From Myxococcota bacterium (GTDB lineage: Bacteria; Myxococcota_A; UBA9160; UBA6930), in contig JANQFK010000001.1 of NCBI GenBank assembly GCA_028277885.1, forward strand, positions 1 through 57,285: a stretch of DNA of 57,285 nt. The letters run 5' to 3'. A model generated the notes under the pieces. The model made no database searches, was not told the DNA's origin, and saw only the letters and a list, made by a program, of their open reading frames with translations. Shown here one piece after another: positions 1 to 6,964 of this stretch. The translations under genes were made by a program, and so were the position numbers. The number at the start of each line of letters is the position of its first letter. Positions within the stretch are counted from its first letter, which is position 1.

Positions 1-1332
1 GAACTGCTGGCGGTCCACCACGTACTCGGCGGTCTTCTCCAGGGCCGCCTGGGCGAGCCCGCAGGCCCGGCCGCCGGTCTGCAGCCGGCCGGCCGCGAAG
101 CCCGCCATCTGGAGGTAGAAGCCCTGGCCGAGCCCGGCCTCGCCGCCCACCAGGTTCTCGGCGGGGACGAAGTAGTCCTCGAGGTTCAGGGTGAAGGAGT
201 GCATGCCCCGGTAGCCGGGGGTGGCGTCGGCCTTGCCCACCATGCGCCCGCCGCCGGGCTGCTTCATCTCGAAGTCGTGCCCCAGGAAGGAGTCCTTGGG
301 CACGATGAAGAGCGAGAGACCCTTGGCGCGCTTCGCCGGGTCCGGGTCGGTGCGCGCCAGCAGCGCGAGCACGTCGGCGCGGCCGGCGAAGGTGCACCAG
401 GACTTGGGGCCGTTGATGATCCAGCCCTCCTGGCCCTCGGGCCCGGTCCCCTTCTCGGCGCGGCACTTCACCGAGGCCACGTCGCTGCCCACGTCGGGCT
501 CGGTCACCGAGATGCCGACCATGACCTCGCCGGCGGCGATGCGCGGCAGCCAGCCCTGCTTCTGCTCCTCGGTGCCGCCCTGGATGAGCGCCTTGGTGAG
601 GATCTCGGGACGGGTGATGAGGGAGCCCGCCGCGGCCAGGGACGCCCGGGAGAGCTCCTCGGTGATGAGGATCATCGCCAGGTTGCCCATCTCGTGGCCG
701 CCGTACTCCTCGGGCACGGACATCCCGAAGTAGCCCAGCTCGCTCATCTTGCGGATGAAGTCCTCGGGGATGATCTCGTCGTTGCGGTGGATGTGCTCGG
801 CGTGGGGCGCCACCTCGGCCTCGGCGAACTCGCGCACGCTCTCGCGGACCTGCTCGAGCATCTCGTCCAGCGGCGTCTCGTTGCGGCCGCGGGTCTCGAC
901 CACCTGGCGGCCGATGGCGCGCAGCCGCGCCTCGCTGGCGGCCCGGCGCAGGATGGCGCGCAGCTCCGCCGGGAAGGCGGCCTCGACGTTCGACTCCTCG
1001 AGGCCGAGGTCGTCGAGGGAGGCCTCGATGCGCTGGCGCGCGTTGCCGACCAGGTGGGCGGTGGCGGCGACGGCGGTGGACTCGAGGACGTCGCTGCTGC
1101 GGCCCTCGCCCCGGGCGCGTTCCACGGAGTCGAGCAGCTCGTGGACGGCGCGCACCTCGGTGGCCGCGTAGGCGACGCGCTCGGCGAGCACCTGGTGGTC
1201 GTCGATGCGACGCCCGCCCTCGGTGATGCGGCGGGCGCTGGCGAGCGCGTCGTCGAGCAGTGCGTCGGCGGCGCCGAGCAGCGCGCGGGCGTCGTCGAGG
1301 GTGGCGGCGGGGACGGAGTCGGGAGCGGTCAT
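1..1332 (-). CDS. Acyl-CoA dehydrogenase with long N-terminal extension, methylsuccinyl-CoA dehydrogenase-like (3'-truncated)
   Basis: FAD-dependent acyl-CoA dehydrogenase; 444 residues are visible and the C-terminus lies beyond the window edge. The first ~155 residues form an Ala/Arg/Glu-rich helical extension. The core begins near VREFAEAEVAPHAE, followed by FGMSVPEEYGG, the FAD-region motif ISVTEPDVGSDVASV, a YRGMHSFTL segment and AGRLQTGGRACGLAQAALE. This extension together with the YRGM segment recalls (2S)-methylsuccinyl-CoA dehydrogenase of the ethylmalonyl-CoA pathway, which is about 550 residues long and carries such an extension. The ATG at 1332 is preceded by AGAGGA. No other ethylmalonyl-CoA pathway gene is visible, so substrate assignment is inference. 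A general acyl-CoA dehydrogenase acting with the ETF-QO encoded at 32.4 kb is the alternative. Confidence 0.85.
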   Translation of the reverse strand, partial: MTAPDSVPAATLDDARALLGAADALLDDALASARRITEGGRRIDDHQVLAERVAYAATEVRAVHELLDSVERARGEGRSSDVLESTAVAATAHLVGNARQRIEASLDDLGLEESNVEAAFPAELRAILRRAASEARLRAIGRQVVETRGRNETPLDEMLEQVRESVREFAEAEVAPHAEHIHRNDEIIPEDFIRKMSELGYFGMSVPEEYGGHEMGNLAMILITEELSRASLAAAGSLITRPEILTKALIQGGTEEQKQGWLPRIAAGEVMVGISVTEPDVGSDVASVKCRAEKGTGPEGQEGWIINGPKSWCTFAGRADVLALLARTDPDPAKRAKGLSLFIVPKDSFLGHDFEMKQPGGGRMVGKADATPGYRGMHSFTLNLEDYFVPAENLVGGEAGLGQGFYLQMAGFAAGRLQTGGRACGLAQAALEKTAEYVVDRQQF

Positions 1333-1620
1333 CGTGAGCGGATCCTCTTCGTTGGTTTCTCGCGGTCGGTCGGGTCGACGGAGCGTTTGGGGGCGTCGTG
1401 CCCCAAGGAGTCCGTCCCTGTCCCAGCTCCACCCGGTTCGACCGGTGCCGATCGCGATCCGGTCGTGACGAGTGTCACCGGAAACCCGCAGCGAGCCCCC
1501 CAAGGGCGCACGAATGCGCGAAAGGGTGGCGTGCCCGCGTTCTGGACCCGCTAGCATAGCGAGCGCTGGCCCCCCGGTCGCGAGGACGGCGCGCCCCCCG
1601 CCAGCAGGAGGTCCTGGACC

Positions 1621-2028
1621 ATGCGAATCCGATCGATCCTGGGCGTCGCCGCCCTCGCCCTGCTCCTCGCCGGCCCGCTGGCCTGCGGAGACGAAGGCAG
1701 CCTCGAGCAGGCCGGCAAGGCGCTGGACGAGACCCTGGAGGAGGCCGGCAAGGCCGCATCCGACGCCGCCGAGCGCACCGCCGAGGCGGCCCGCGGCCTG
1801 GGCGAGAGCGCCGGTGACGCCGCCGCCCGGGCGCGGGACGTGGCCGCCGGCGCGAGCGAGAGCGCCCGCGAGCAGGCGGCCGGGGCCGCCGAGACCGCCC
1901 GCGACCAGGCGGCCCGGACGGCCGATGCCCTGCGCGGCGCTGCCGACGATGCCGCCGCGGCGGCCCGGCAGGCCGCCGACGACGCCAACCGCGCCGTCGG
2001 CGAGGCCATCGAGGAGCACTCGGAGTGA
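1621..2028 (+). CDS. Small Ala-rich helical lipoprotein, unknown function
   Basis: A 135-residue protein with a lipoprotein signal peptide (lipobox LAGPLAC, Cys22) and a mature part that is almost wholly Ala/Glu/Asp/Arg. Short repeats of the type ARDVAAGASESAREQAAG recall late-embryogenesis-abundant or apolipoprotein-like amphipathic helices. It is probably anchored in the periplasm or outer membrane. AGGAGG lies 7-8 nt before the ATG and a -10-like TAGCAT lies at 1552-1557. The downstream cupredoxin lipoprotein overlaps it by 4 nt, so the two are translationally coupled. Function is unknown; a periplasmic spacer or stress protein is possible. Composition alone could mislead, but the signal peptide, ribosome site and coupling support a real gene. 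Confidence 0.8.
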   Translation: MRIRSILGVAALALLLAGPLACGDEGSLEQAGKALDETLEEAGKAASDAAERTAEAARGLGESAGDAAARARDVAAGASESAREQAAGAAETARDQAARTADALRGAADDAAAAARQAADDANRAVGEAIEEHSE

Positions 2029-2444
2029 TCCGGATGCTGCGCGGCTTCGTGGCGGGGTCCGCCCTTCTGGGGGCGGGCCTCGCCTCGCCCGGCTGCATCA
2101 CCGCCGACGTGCAGTACCGGGAGACGCGCGGGTCCCGCCTGGGCGAGTTCGTGGACGACCGCAAGGTGGTCGAGGTGATCTCGACCAACGTGGGCGGCAA
2201 GAACGTCTACATCCCGGGCACGATCGTGCTCTCCGAGGGCGAGGGCCGGGTGCTCTCGTTCTTCAACACGACCGACACGCCCCACGGCATGACGATCGAG
2301 GGCCTCGGCATCCAGGAGATCCTGCCGCCGGGCAAGGAGCATCCGGTGGCGCTGCCCGAGCTCGAGGGCGGCAACGTCTACCCGATCAACTGCCACCTGC
2401 ACCCGCCCCACCGCGGCGCCACCCTGGTCGTCCTGCCGCGCTGA
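2025..2444 (+). CDS. Cupredoxin-fold lipoprotein, putative copper-binding
   Basis: A 139-residue secreted protein with a lipobox ending in Cys24 (ASPGC). The mature domain has a cupredoxin-like pattern: His87 in TPHGM, then NCHLHPPHRG with Cys123, His126 and His129 as candidate copper ligands near the end of the beta-sandwich. The GTG start at 2025 overlaps the preceding stop (GTGA); an ATG at 2034 is a possible alternative. It likely carries electrons or binds copper in the periplasm or at a membrane face. The pairing with the Ala-rich lipoprotein suggests joint function, but no redox partner is encoded next to it. The exact cupredoxin class is not resolved from sequence alone. Confidence 0.8.
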   Translation: MIRMLRGFVAGSALLGAGLASPGCITADVQYRETRGSRLGEFVDDRKVVEVISTNVGGKNVYIPGTIVLSEGEGRVLSFFNTTDTPHGMTIEGLGIQEILPPGKEHPVALPELEGGNVYPINCHLHPPHRGATLVVLPR

Positions 2445-2453
2445 GCGCCCGCC

Positions 2454-3227
2454 CTAGCGGTGCGCGAGCCAGCCGTGGAGCCGGTCCACCAGGGCCGGGC
2501 TCCCGAAGACGAGGCCCAGTCCCTTGCCCTCGCCGCTGCGGTCGACCACGCGGCAGGCGCCGCCGGCCTCGCTGACGAGGATGCGGGTCGCGGCCGCGTC
2601 CCAGGGGTTCAGGTAGAGGTCCACCATGGCGTCCACGGTCCCCGCGATCACCTGGGCGTGGCCGAAGGCGTCGGTGTAGCCGCGCAGCATCGGGATCTCG
2701 CGGACCATGCGCTCGAGGGCCGGGCGCTCGCCGCACAGCTCGAAGCAGAACACGTCGCCGTGGGAGACGATGGCGCCGGCGAGCTCGTCGCGCCGCGAGG
2801 CGCGCACCGGCGCGCCGTTGCGGCGTACGCCGCCGCCGCGCCAGCCCACCAGGCGCTCGTCGAGGGCGGTGCAGTCGATCAGCCCCAGCACCGGCTCGCC
2901 GTCCTCGAGGAGCGCCAGCAGCGTCCCGAACAGCGGGATGCCGCGGGAGAAGGCGATCGTCCCGTCGATGGGGTCGACCAGCCAGCGGCGTCCCTCGGCG
3001 GCGCCCTCCTCACCGTACTCCTCGCCGAGGATGCCGATCTCCGGCGTGGCCTCGCGCAGCACGTCGCGGATCGCGCGCTCGGCGGCGCGGTCCGCCTCGG
3101 TGACCGGCGAGCCGTCGCTCTTGGTCTCGACGGCCACGTCGCGGAAGCGAGGCCGGATCTCCCGCCGCGCCGCGTCCGCCGCGGCCTCGGCCACGGCGGC
3201 GAGCTTCTCGAGGTCGGGCGACGCCAT
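2454..3227 (-). CDS. Inositol monophosphatase-family phosphatase (possibly histidinol-phosphatase HisN-like)
   Basis: A 257-residue Mg2+-dependent phosphatase of the IMPase/FBPase superfamily. Hallmark metal sites are present: GEEYGEE, LVDPIDGT with the first metal-binding Asp pair, and PWDAAA near the C-terminus. The segment DPIDGTIAFSRGIPLFGTL resembles HisN-type histidinol-phosphate phosphatases, but family-wide similarity prevents a firm substrate call among inositol phosphate, histidinol phosphate and 3'-phosphoadenosine phosphate. The start at MASPDLEKL is chosen because the homologous domain begins there; longer upstream reading has no family resemblance. It is divergent from the ChbG-like gene, with about 50 nt between the starts. 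Confidence 0.85.
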   Translation of the reverse strand: MASPDLEKLAAVAEAAADAARREIRPRFRDVAVETKSDGSPVTEADRAAERAIRDVLREATPEIGILGEEYGEEGAAEGRRWLVDPIDGTIAFSRGIPLFGTLLALLEDGEPVLGLIDCTALDERLVGWRGGGVRRNGAPVRASRRDELAGAIVSHGDVFCFELCGERPALERMVREIPMLRGYTDAFGHAQVIAGTVDAMVDLYLNPWDAAATRILVSEAGGACRVVDRSGEGKGLGLVFGSPALVDRLHGWLAHR

Positions 3228-3279
3228 GGAGCGCAGACTACCGTAGAATGCCCGGACGCCAGGAGGGCCCCGGAGCGCC

Positions 3280-4170
3280 ATGACGAGCCTCGCCGAACGC
3301 CTCGGCTTCGCGGCCACGGACCGCATCGCCATCGTCCACGCCGACGACATCGGCATGTGCGGCGCCGTGAACGCGGGCGCCTTCGGGGCCATGGAGAAGG
3401 GCGTCGTGACCTGCGGCAGCCTGATGGTGCCCTGCCCCTGGTTCCCGGACGCGGTGCGGCGCGCCCGGGAGGACCCCGAGCTCGACCTCGGCGTGCACCT
3501 GACCCTCAACGCGGAGTTCGAGAGCTACCGCTGGGGCCCGGCCGCGGGGCGCAGCGCGGTGCCCTCCCTGGTGGACGACGAGGGCTACCTGCCCCGCACC
3601 ATGGGCGAGGTGCTGAGGCACGCGAAGCTCGAGGAGGTGGAGCTCGAGCTGCGCACCCAGATCCAGATGGCCCTCGAGGCGGGCGTCGACGTCACCCACC
3701 TCGACAGCCACATGGGCACCGTGATGGTTCCGCCCCTGCACGCCGTCTACAAGAAGCTCGCCCTCGAGTTCGAGCTGCCGGCCTTCGCGGCGAGCCCCGA
3801 GGACGCGGTGCTCGAGGAGCTCGGCATGGCGGGCTTCGGGCCGATCCTGCGCGGCTTCGCCGACGAGATGCGCGGGCACGGCTACCCGGTACTCGACGGC
3901 TTCGACGCGATCTCGCTCTCCTTCGAGCCCGGCGACGGCCACGCCCACAACGCCCGGCGCCTCGACCGCCTGCCCGCGGGCGTGAGCTACCTGATCTGCC
4001 ATCCCGCCGAGGAGGGCGTGGAGCTCTCGAGCATCACGCCCGAGCAGGCCCACCAGCGCGAGTTCGAGCGCGGCTTCTACGGCGGCGACGCCGGCCGCGA
4101 GGCGCTGGCCGAGCGCGGCATCCACACCGTCGGCATGCGCCCGCTGCGCGACCTGCTCCGCGCCGCCTAG
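3280..4170 (+). CDS. ChbG/YdjC-family carbohydrate deacetylase
   Basis: A 296-residue metal-dependent deacetylase of the YdjC/ChbG (HpnK-related) family, with a TIM-barrel-like fold. The typical elements are in order: HADDIGMC (His20, Asp22, Asp23) near the N-terminus, LGVHLTLN, and THLDSHMGT supplying metal-binding His and Asp. Family members remove acetyl groups from chitooligosaccharides or lipid-linked sugars; the substrate cannot be read here. A TAGAAT -10-like box at 3244-3249 lies about 30 nt before the ATG. No signal peptide is apparent, so it is probably cytoplasmic. The downstream convergent neighbour is a CpsD-like ATPase, which could hint at polysaccharide metabolism. Confidence 0.88.
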   Translation: MTSLAERLGFAATDRIAIVHADDIGMCGAVNAGAFGAMEKGVVTCGSLMVPCPWFPDAVRRAREDPELDLGVHLTLNAEFESYRWGPAAGRSAVPSLVDDEGYLPRTMGEVLRHAKLEEVELELRTQIQMALEAGVDVTHLDSHMGTVMVPPLHAVYKKLALEFELPAFAASPEDAVLEELGMAGFGPILRGFADEMRGHGYPVLDGFDAISLSFEPGDGHAHNARRLDRLPAGVSYLICHPAEEGVELSSITPEQAHQREFERGFYGGDAGREALAERGIHTVGMRPLRDLLRAA

Positions 4171-4176
4171 TCCCGG

Positions 4177-5178
4177 CTAGGAGTCCGATCCGGTCCGCCC
4201 GAGCAGCCAGCGCCGGGCCTGGGCGACCCGGCCCGGCGGACGTGCGGGCGCCGCCGCCGGCCGCCCGGTCGGGGGGGCGTCGCCGAGCAGCGCCAGCACG
4301 TCCCGGGCCAGCTGCTCGAGCTGCCGGTCCACCAGGCCCCCCGCGGCGCCGTGGCGCACCGCCAGCGGTCGGCCTTCGGGGTTGGTGGCCAGGGCCTCCA
4401 CCTCCGGGCTCCGCGAGAGGAAGGTCTCGAGCACGGGCCAGCCGCGGCGGCGGATCTCCGTCAGCAGCAGCGCCAGGACGTCGCGGCTCTCTCCGGCCGG
4501 GAACCGCACGCGCAGGTCCACCATCGAGAGCAGGATGCGGGCGCGATCCCGCGGCCGGCCCCAGCGCCCCAGGAGCTCGAAGGCCCGCTCGGCCTCGAGC
4601 AGCGAGGCCTGGTCCTTCACCACCACCACGGCGAGGTCGCTCGCCGCCAGGGCGCTCTGGGTGAGGATCTCGAAGTCGCCCTTGGTGTCGAGCACGACGA
4701 GGCCGGGCCAGCCCGAGCGACGCAGGGCGCGGTCGAGGTGGAAGGCGTCGGAGATCTCGCCTTTCAGCGAGGAGGTCTCGCGGCTCGGCGCGACCCAGTG
4801 CACGCCGTGGCGCCCCTCGCGGATGGCGCCCGCGAAGCTTCCCGCGCGCAGCGCGCTGGCCACGCCTGCGGGGCTCGTGGCGGTCGCGGCATCCTCTTCC
4901 AGCGCGAACATGCGCTCGACCCAGCCCTCGTCGTCGAGGCTGATCAGCAGCACCGGCAGATCGTCGCGTGCCGCGCGCAGGTGCACGGCGAGGTTGGTGG
5001 CGAAGGTCGTCTTGCCCACGCCGCCCTTGTTGCTCACCACCGCGATGGTGCGGTGGCGCTTCGGGAGCGGCGCCGGCTCGCTCGCCCCTCCGGCCCTCGC
5101 CGCCGTCTCCGGCTGGGGAGAGCCGGCGCGACCACGCCGGGCTTCCGCGCGGCGCAGCGCGTCGTAGATGCGGCTCAC
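4177..5178 (-). CDS. CpsD/MinD-type P-loop ATPase (polysaccharide-export kinase-like)
   Basis: A 333-residue protein opening with MSRIYDALRRAEAR, the N-terminal signature of cytoplasmic CpsD/CapB-type BY-kinases and related exopolysaccharide regulators. A deviant Walker A, KGGVGKTT, lies at residues 51-58 and VVLDTKGD serves as the Walker A'/B-like strand. The usual C-terminal tyrosine cluster of BY-kinases is absent; the tail is Pro/Ala/Arg-rich. No Wzc/Wzz transmembrane activator or polysaccharide export gene is adjacent. It may act as a ParA/MinD-like ATPase rather than a kinase. It probably switches an envelope process by ATP cycling, but the partner is unknown. Confidence 0.85.
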   Translation of the reverse strand: MSRIYDALRRAEARRGRAGSPQPETAARAGGASEPAPLPKRHRTIAVVSNKGGVGKTTFATNLAVHLRAARDDLPVLLISLDDEGWVERMFALEEDAATATSPAGVASALRAGSFAGAIREGRHGVHWVAPSRETSSLKGEISDAFHLDRALRRSGWPGLVVLDTKGDFEILTQSALAASDLAVVVVKDQASLLEAERAFELLGRWGRPRDRARILLSMVDLRVRFPAGESRDVLALLLTEIRRRGWPVLETFLSRSPEVEALATNPEGRPLAVRHGAAGGLVDRQLEQLARDVLALLGDAPPTGRPAAAPARPPGRVAQARRWLLGRTGSDS

Positions 5179-5215
5179 GAGGCCTCCTCGCCGAGCTCTC
5201 CCCGTCGCGAGGAGC

Positions 5216-6031
5216 CTACCGCATCATCTCCTCGGCGGGGATCTCGCTCACGCCGTAGCCCGCCTCCGCGGGGATGCGCACCACGCGCCCGCCGGGCGTC
5301 TTCTCGACGCGCGGGAACACGGTCACCACGGCCTCGCTCCGGGCACGCTCGAGGGCGTCCGCCACCGTCTCCGCCCGGGCGAGCTTCCGCAGGTTCATGA
5401 GCGTCGGGAAGATGATGGTGCGCTCGCCGCGTTCGGCGGCCGCGATGGCGTCCGAGGGCGTGGTCCAGACGGAGTCGACGGACTCGTGGCCGTCGTGGAG
5501 GGCCACGTGGTCCGGCGGCGCGGGCACCAGGAAGAACCAGGTGTCGAAGCGCTTCGGCATGAAGGTCGGCGTGATCCAGTGGGCGAAGGGCACGAGCCGG
5601 TCGCAGGCCAGCTCGAGGTCCTCGGCCGTCGCGATGGCGCCGATGTCGGTCTCGTTGGCCAGCAGGGGCCCGCGGTGGCGCTCCTCGATGCCCGCCAGGC
5701 GCTCGGCCGGCACCAGCGCCCGCTCCTCCACGGCCTCTCTCGCCTTCGGGCGCGCCAGCAGCACGCCCGCCTCCTCGAAGGTCTCCCGGATCGCGGCGAC
5801 CCGCAGCGCCAGGGCGTCGTCGTCGAGCCCCTCGGCTCCGCGGCAGCGGCCGCGGAGCGCGGACTCGTGGTCGCCGGGGTCCACCTTGCCGCCCGGGAAC
5901 ACCAGCGCGCCGGTCGCGAAGTCGATGCGGTGGTGGCGCTCCACCATGAAGACCTCGAGACCCGCGCTACCGTCGCGGACCAGCAGGATCGTGGCGGAGG
6001 GAAGCGCCGGGGGCACCGGCTTCTGGGGCAT
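5216..6031 (-). CDS. Nudix hydrolase, NUDT19-like
   Basis: A 271-residue Nudix hydrolase. The Nudix box is split: GALVFPGG at about residues 41-48, then a ~30-residue insert, then RETFEEAGVLL at 82-92 with the metal-binding glutamates. This insert is characteristic of NUDT19-type acyl-CoA/CoA diphosphatases, as is the long C-terminal half. The likely reaction is hydrolysis of a nucleoside diphosphate derivative such as acyl-CoA; the substrate is inferred from the family. ATG at 6031 is chosen; reading further upstream runs into a short tandem repeat. It is transcribed divergently from the alpha/beta hydrolase gene. Confidence 0.85.
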   Translation of the reverse strand: MPQKPVPPALPSATILLVRDGSAGLEVFMVERHHRIDFATGALVFPGGKVDPGDHESALRGRCRGAEGLDDDALALRVAAIRETFEEAGVLLARPKAREAVEERALVPAERLAGIEERHRGPLLANETDIGAIATAEDLELACDRLVPFAHWITPTFMPKRFDTWFFLVPAPPDHVALHDGHESVDSVWTTPSDAIAAAERGERTIIFPTLMNLRKLARAETVADALERARSEAVVTVFPRVEKTPGGRVVRIPAEAGYGVSEIPAEEMMR

Positions 6032-6048
6032 GCGGACTCCGTCGGCTC

Positions 6049-6084
6049 GAAGCCGGGCTCGACCCCGGGCTCGACCCCGGGCTC
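6049..6084. repeat. 12-bp tandem repeat, three copies
   Basis: Three consecutive 12-nt units (6049-6060, 6061-6072, 6073-6084). The last two are identical (GACCCCGGGCTC) and the first differs at two positions. The array sits in the divergent intergenic region between the Nudix and alpha/beta-hydrolase genes. It could be slippage-prone or a regulatory spacer; no function is evident. Confidence 0.8.
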
Positions 6085-6172
6085 GAATCGGTCGGGCTCC
6101 GGTCGGCCGGGCTCGCGTCGCGCTTCCGCCGGGGTGGAGGCACAGCATGGCACACCCGCCGGTCGATCTCCG

Positions 6173-6964
6173 GTGACCGACGCCCCGCGGCTCCACGTGG
6201 AGGCCCGCGGCGAGGGCCCGCCGCTGCTGCTGCTCCACGGCTTCGCGGGGAGCGCCCGGAACTTCCGCCCCCAGCAGCGGACGCTGGCGTCGCGCCATCG
6301 GGTGATCGCCTACGACGCCCGGGGCCACGCGCGCAGCGAGGCCCCGGACGATCCCGAGCGCTACGACGCGCGCGCCCTCGTGGCCGACGCCCTCGCGGTG
6401 CTGGAGGCCGAGGGGGCCGAGCGCGCGGTGGTGGGAGGGCTCTCCATGGGGGCCGCGGTGGCGCTCGCCCTGGCACGCCTGCACCCCGAGCGCGTGCAGG
6501 CGCTGGTGCTGGCCAGCTACCCGCCCGGGCGCCGGGCCGAGCGCGGCACCTCGCGCCACGCCGAGGCCTTCGCGGCGGCCCTCGAGGCCGAGGGCGTCGA
6601 GGCCGCGGGCGAGCGCTTCGTGTGGGGCCCCGGCTCGGGCTCGACCCTCGACGCGCGCGGAGCCGCGCTGGTGCGCCAGGGCTTCCTCGAGCACACCGCC
6701 CACGGGCTGGCCCACACCCTGCGCGGCTTCCTGGCCGGACTGCCCTCGGTGGAGGAGATCGCGCCGGCGCTCGCCGAGGTGCGGGTGCCCGCCCTGGTCG
6801 TGGTCGGCGCCCTCGACGCCGAGTCCCTCGAGCCGTGCCGCTCCCTCGCGGAGGCGCTTCCCGACGCGCGACTCGAGGTGATCCCCGACGCCGGCCACGT
6901 GGTGAACCTCGCCCAGCCCGCGGCCTTCGACGCGGCGCTGCTGCGCTTCCTGGAGTCGCTGTGA
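6173..6964 (+). CDS. Alpha/beta-fold hydrolase
   Basis: A 263-residue alpha/beta hydrolase. It shows the oxyanion-hole motif LLHGFAGS, the nucleophile elbow GLSMGA with Ser91, an acid residue in VVGALDAES and the catalytic His in DAGHVVN near the C-terminus. It belongs to the broad group of esterases, lactonases and C-C hydrolases, so the substrate is unknown. GTG at 6173 is chosen because the conserved beta-strand LHVEARGEGPPLLLLHG starts just after it. The stop overlaps the start of the PQQ dehydrogenase by 4 nt (GTGA), indicating translational coupling; a shared role in alcohol or lactone oxidation is plausible but not shown. Confidence 0.87.
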   Translation: MTDAPRLHVEARGEGPPLLLLHGFAGSARNFRPQQRTLASRHRVIAYDARGHARSEAPDDPERYDARALVADALAVLEAEGAERAVVGGLSMGAAVALALARLHPERVQALVLASYPPGRRAERGTSRHAEAFAAALEAEGVEAAGERFVWGPGSGSTLDARGAALVRQGFLEHTAHGLAHTLRGFLAGLPSVEEIAPALAEVRVPALVVVGALDAESLEPCRSLAEALPDARLEVIPDAGHVVNLAQPAAFDAALLRFLESL

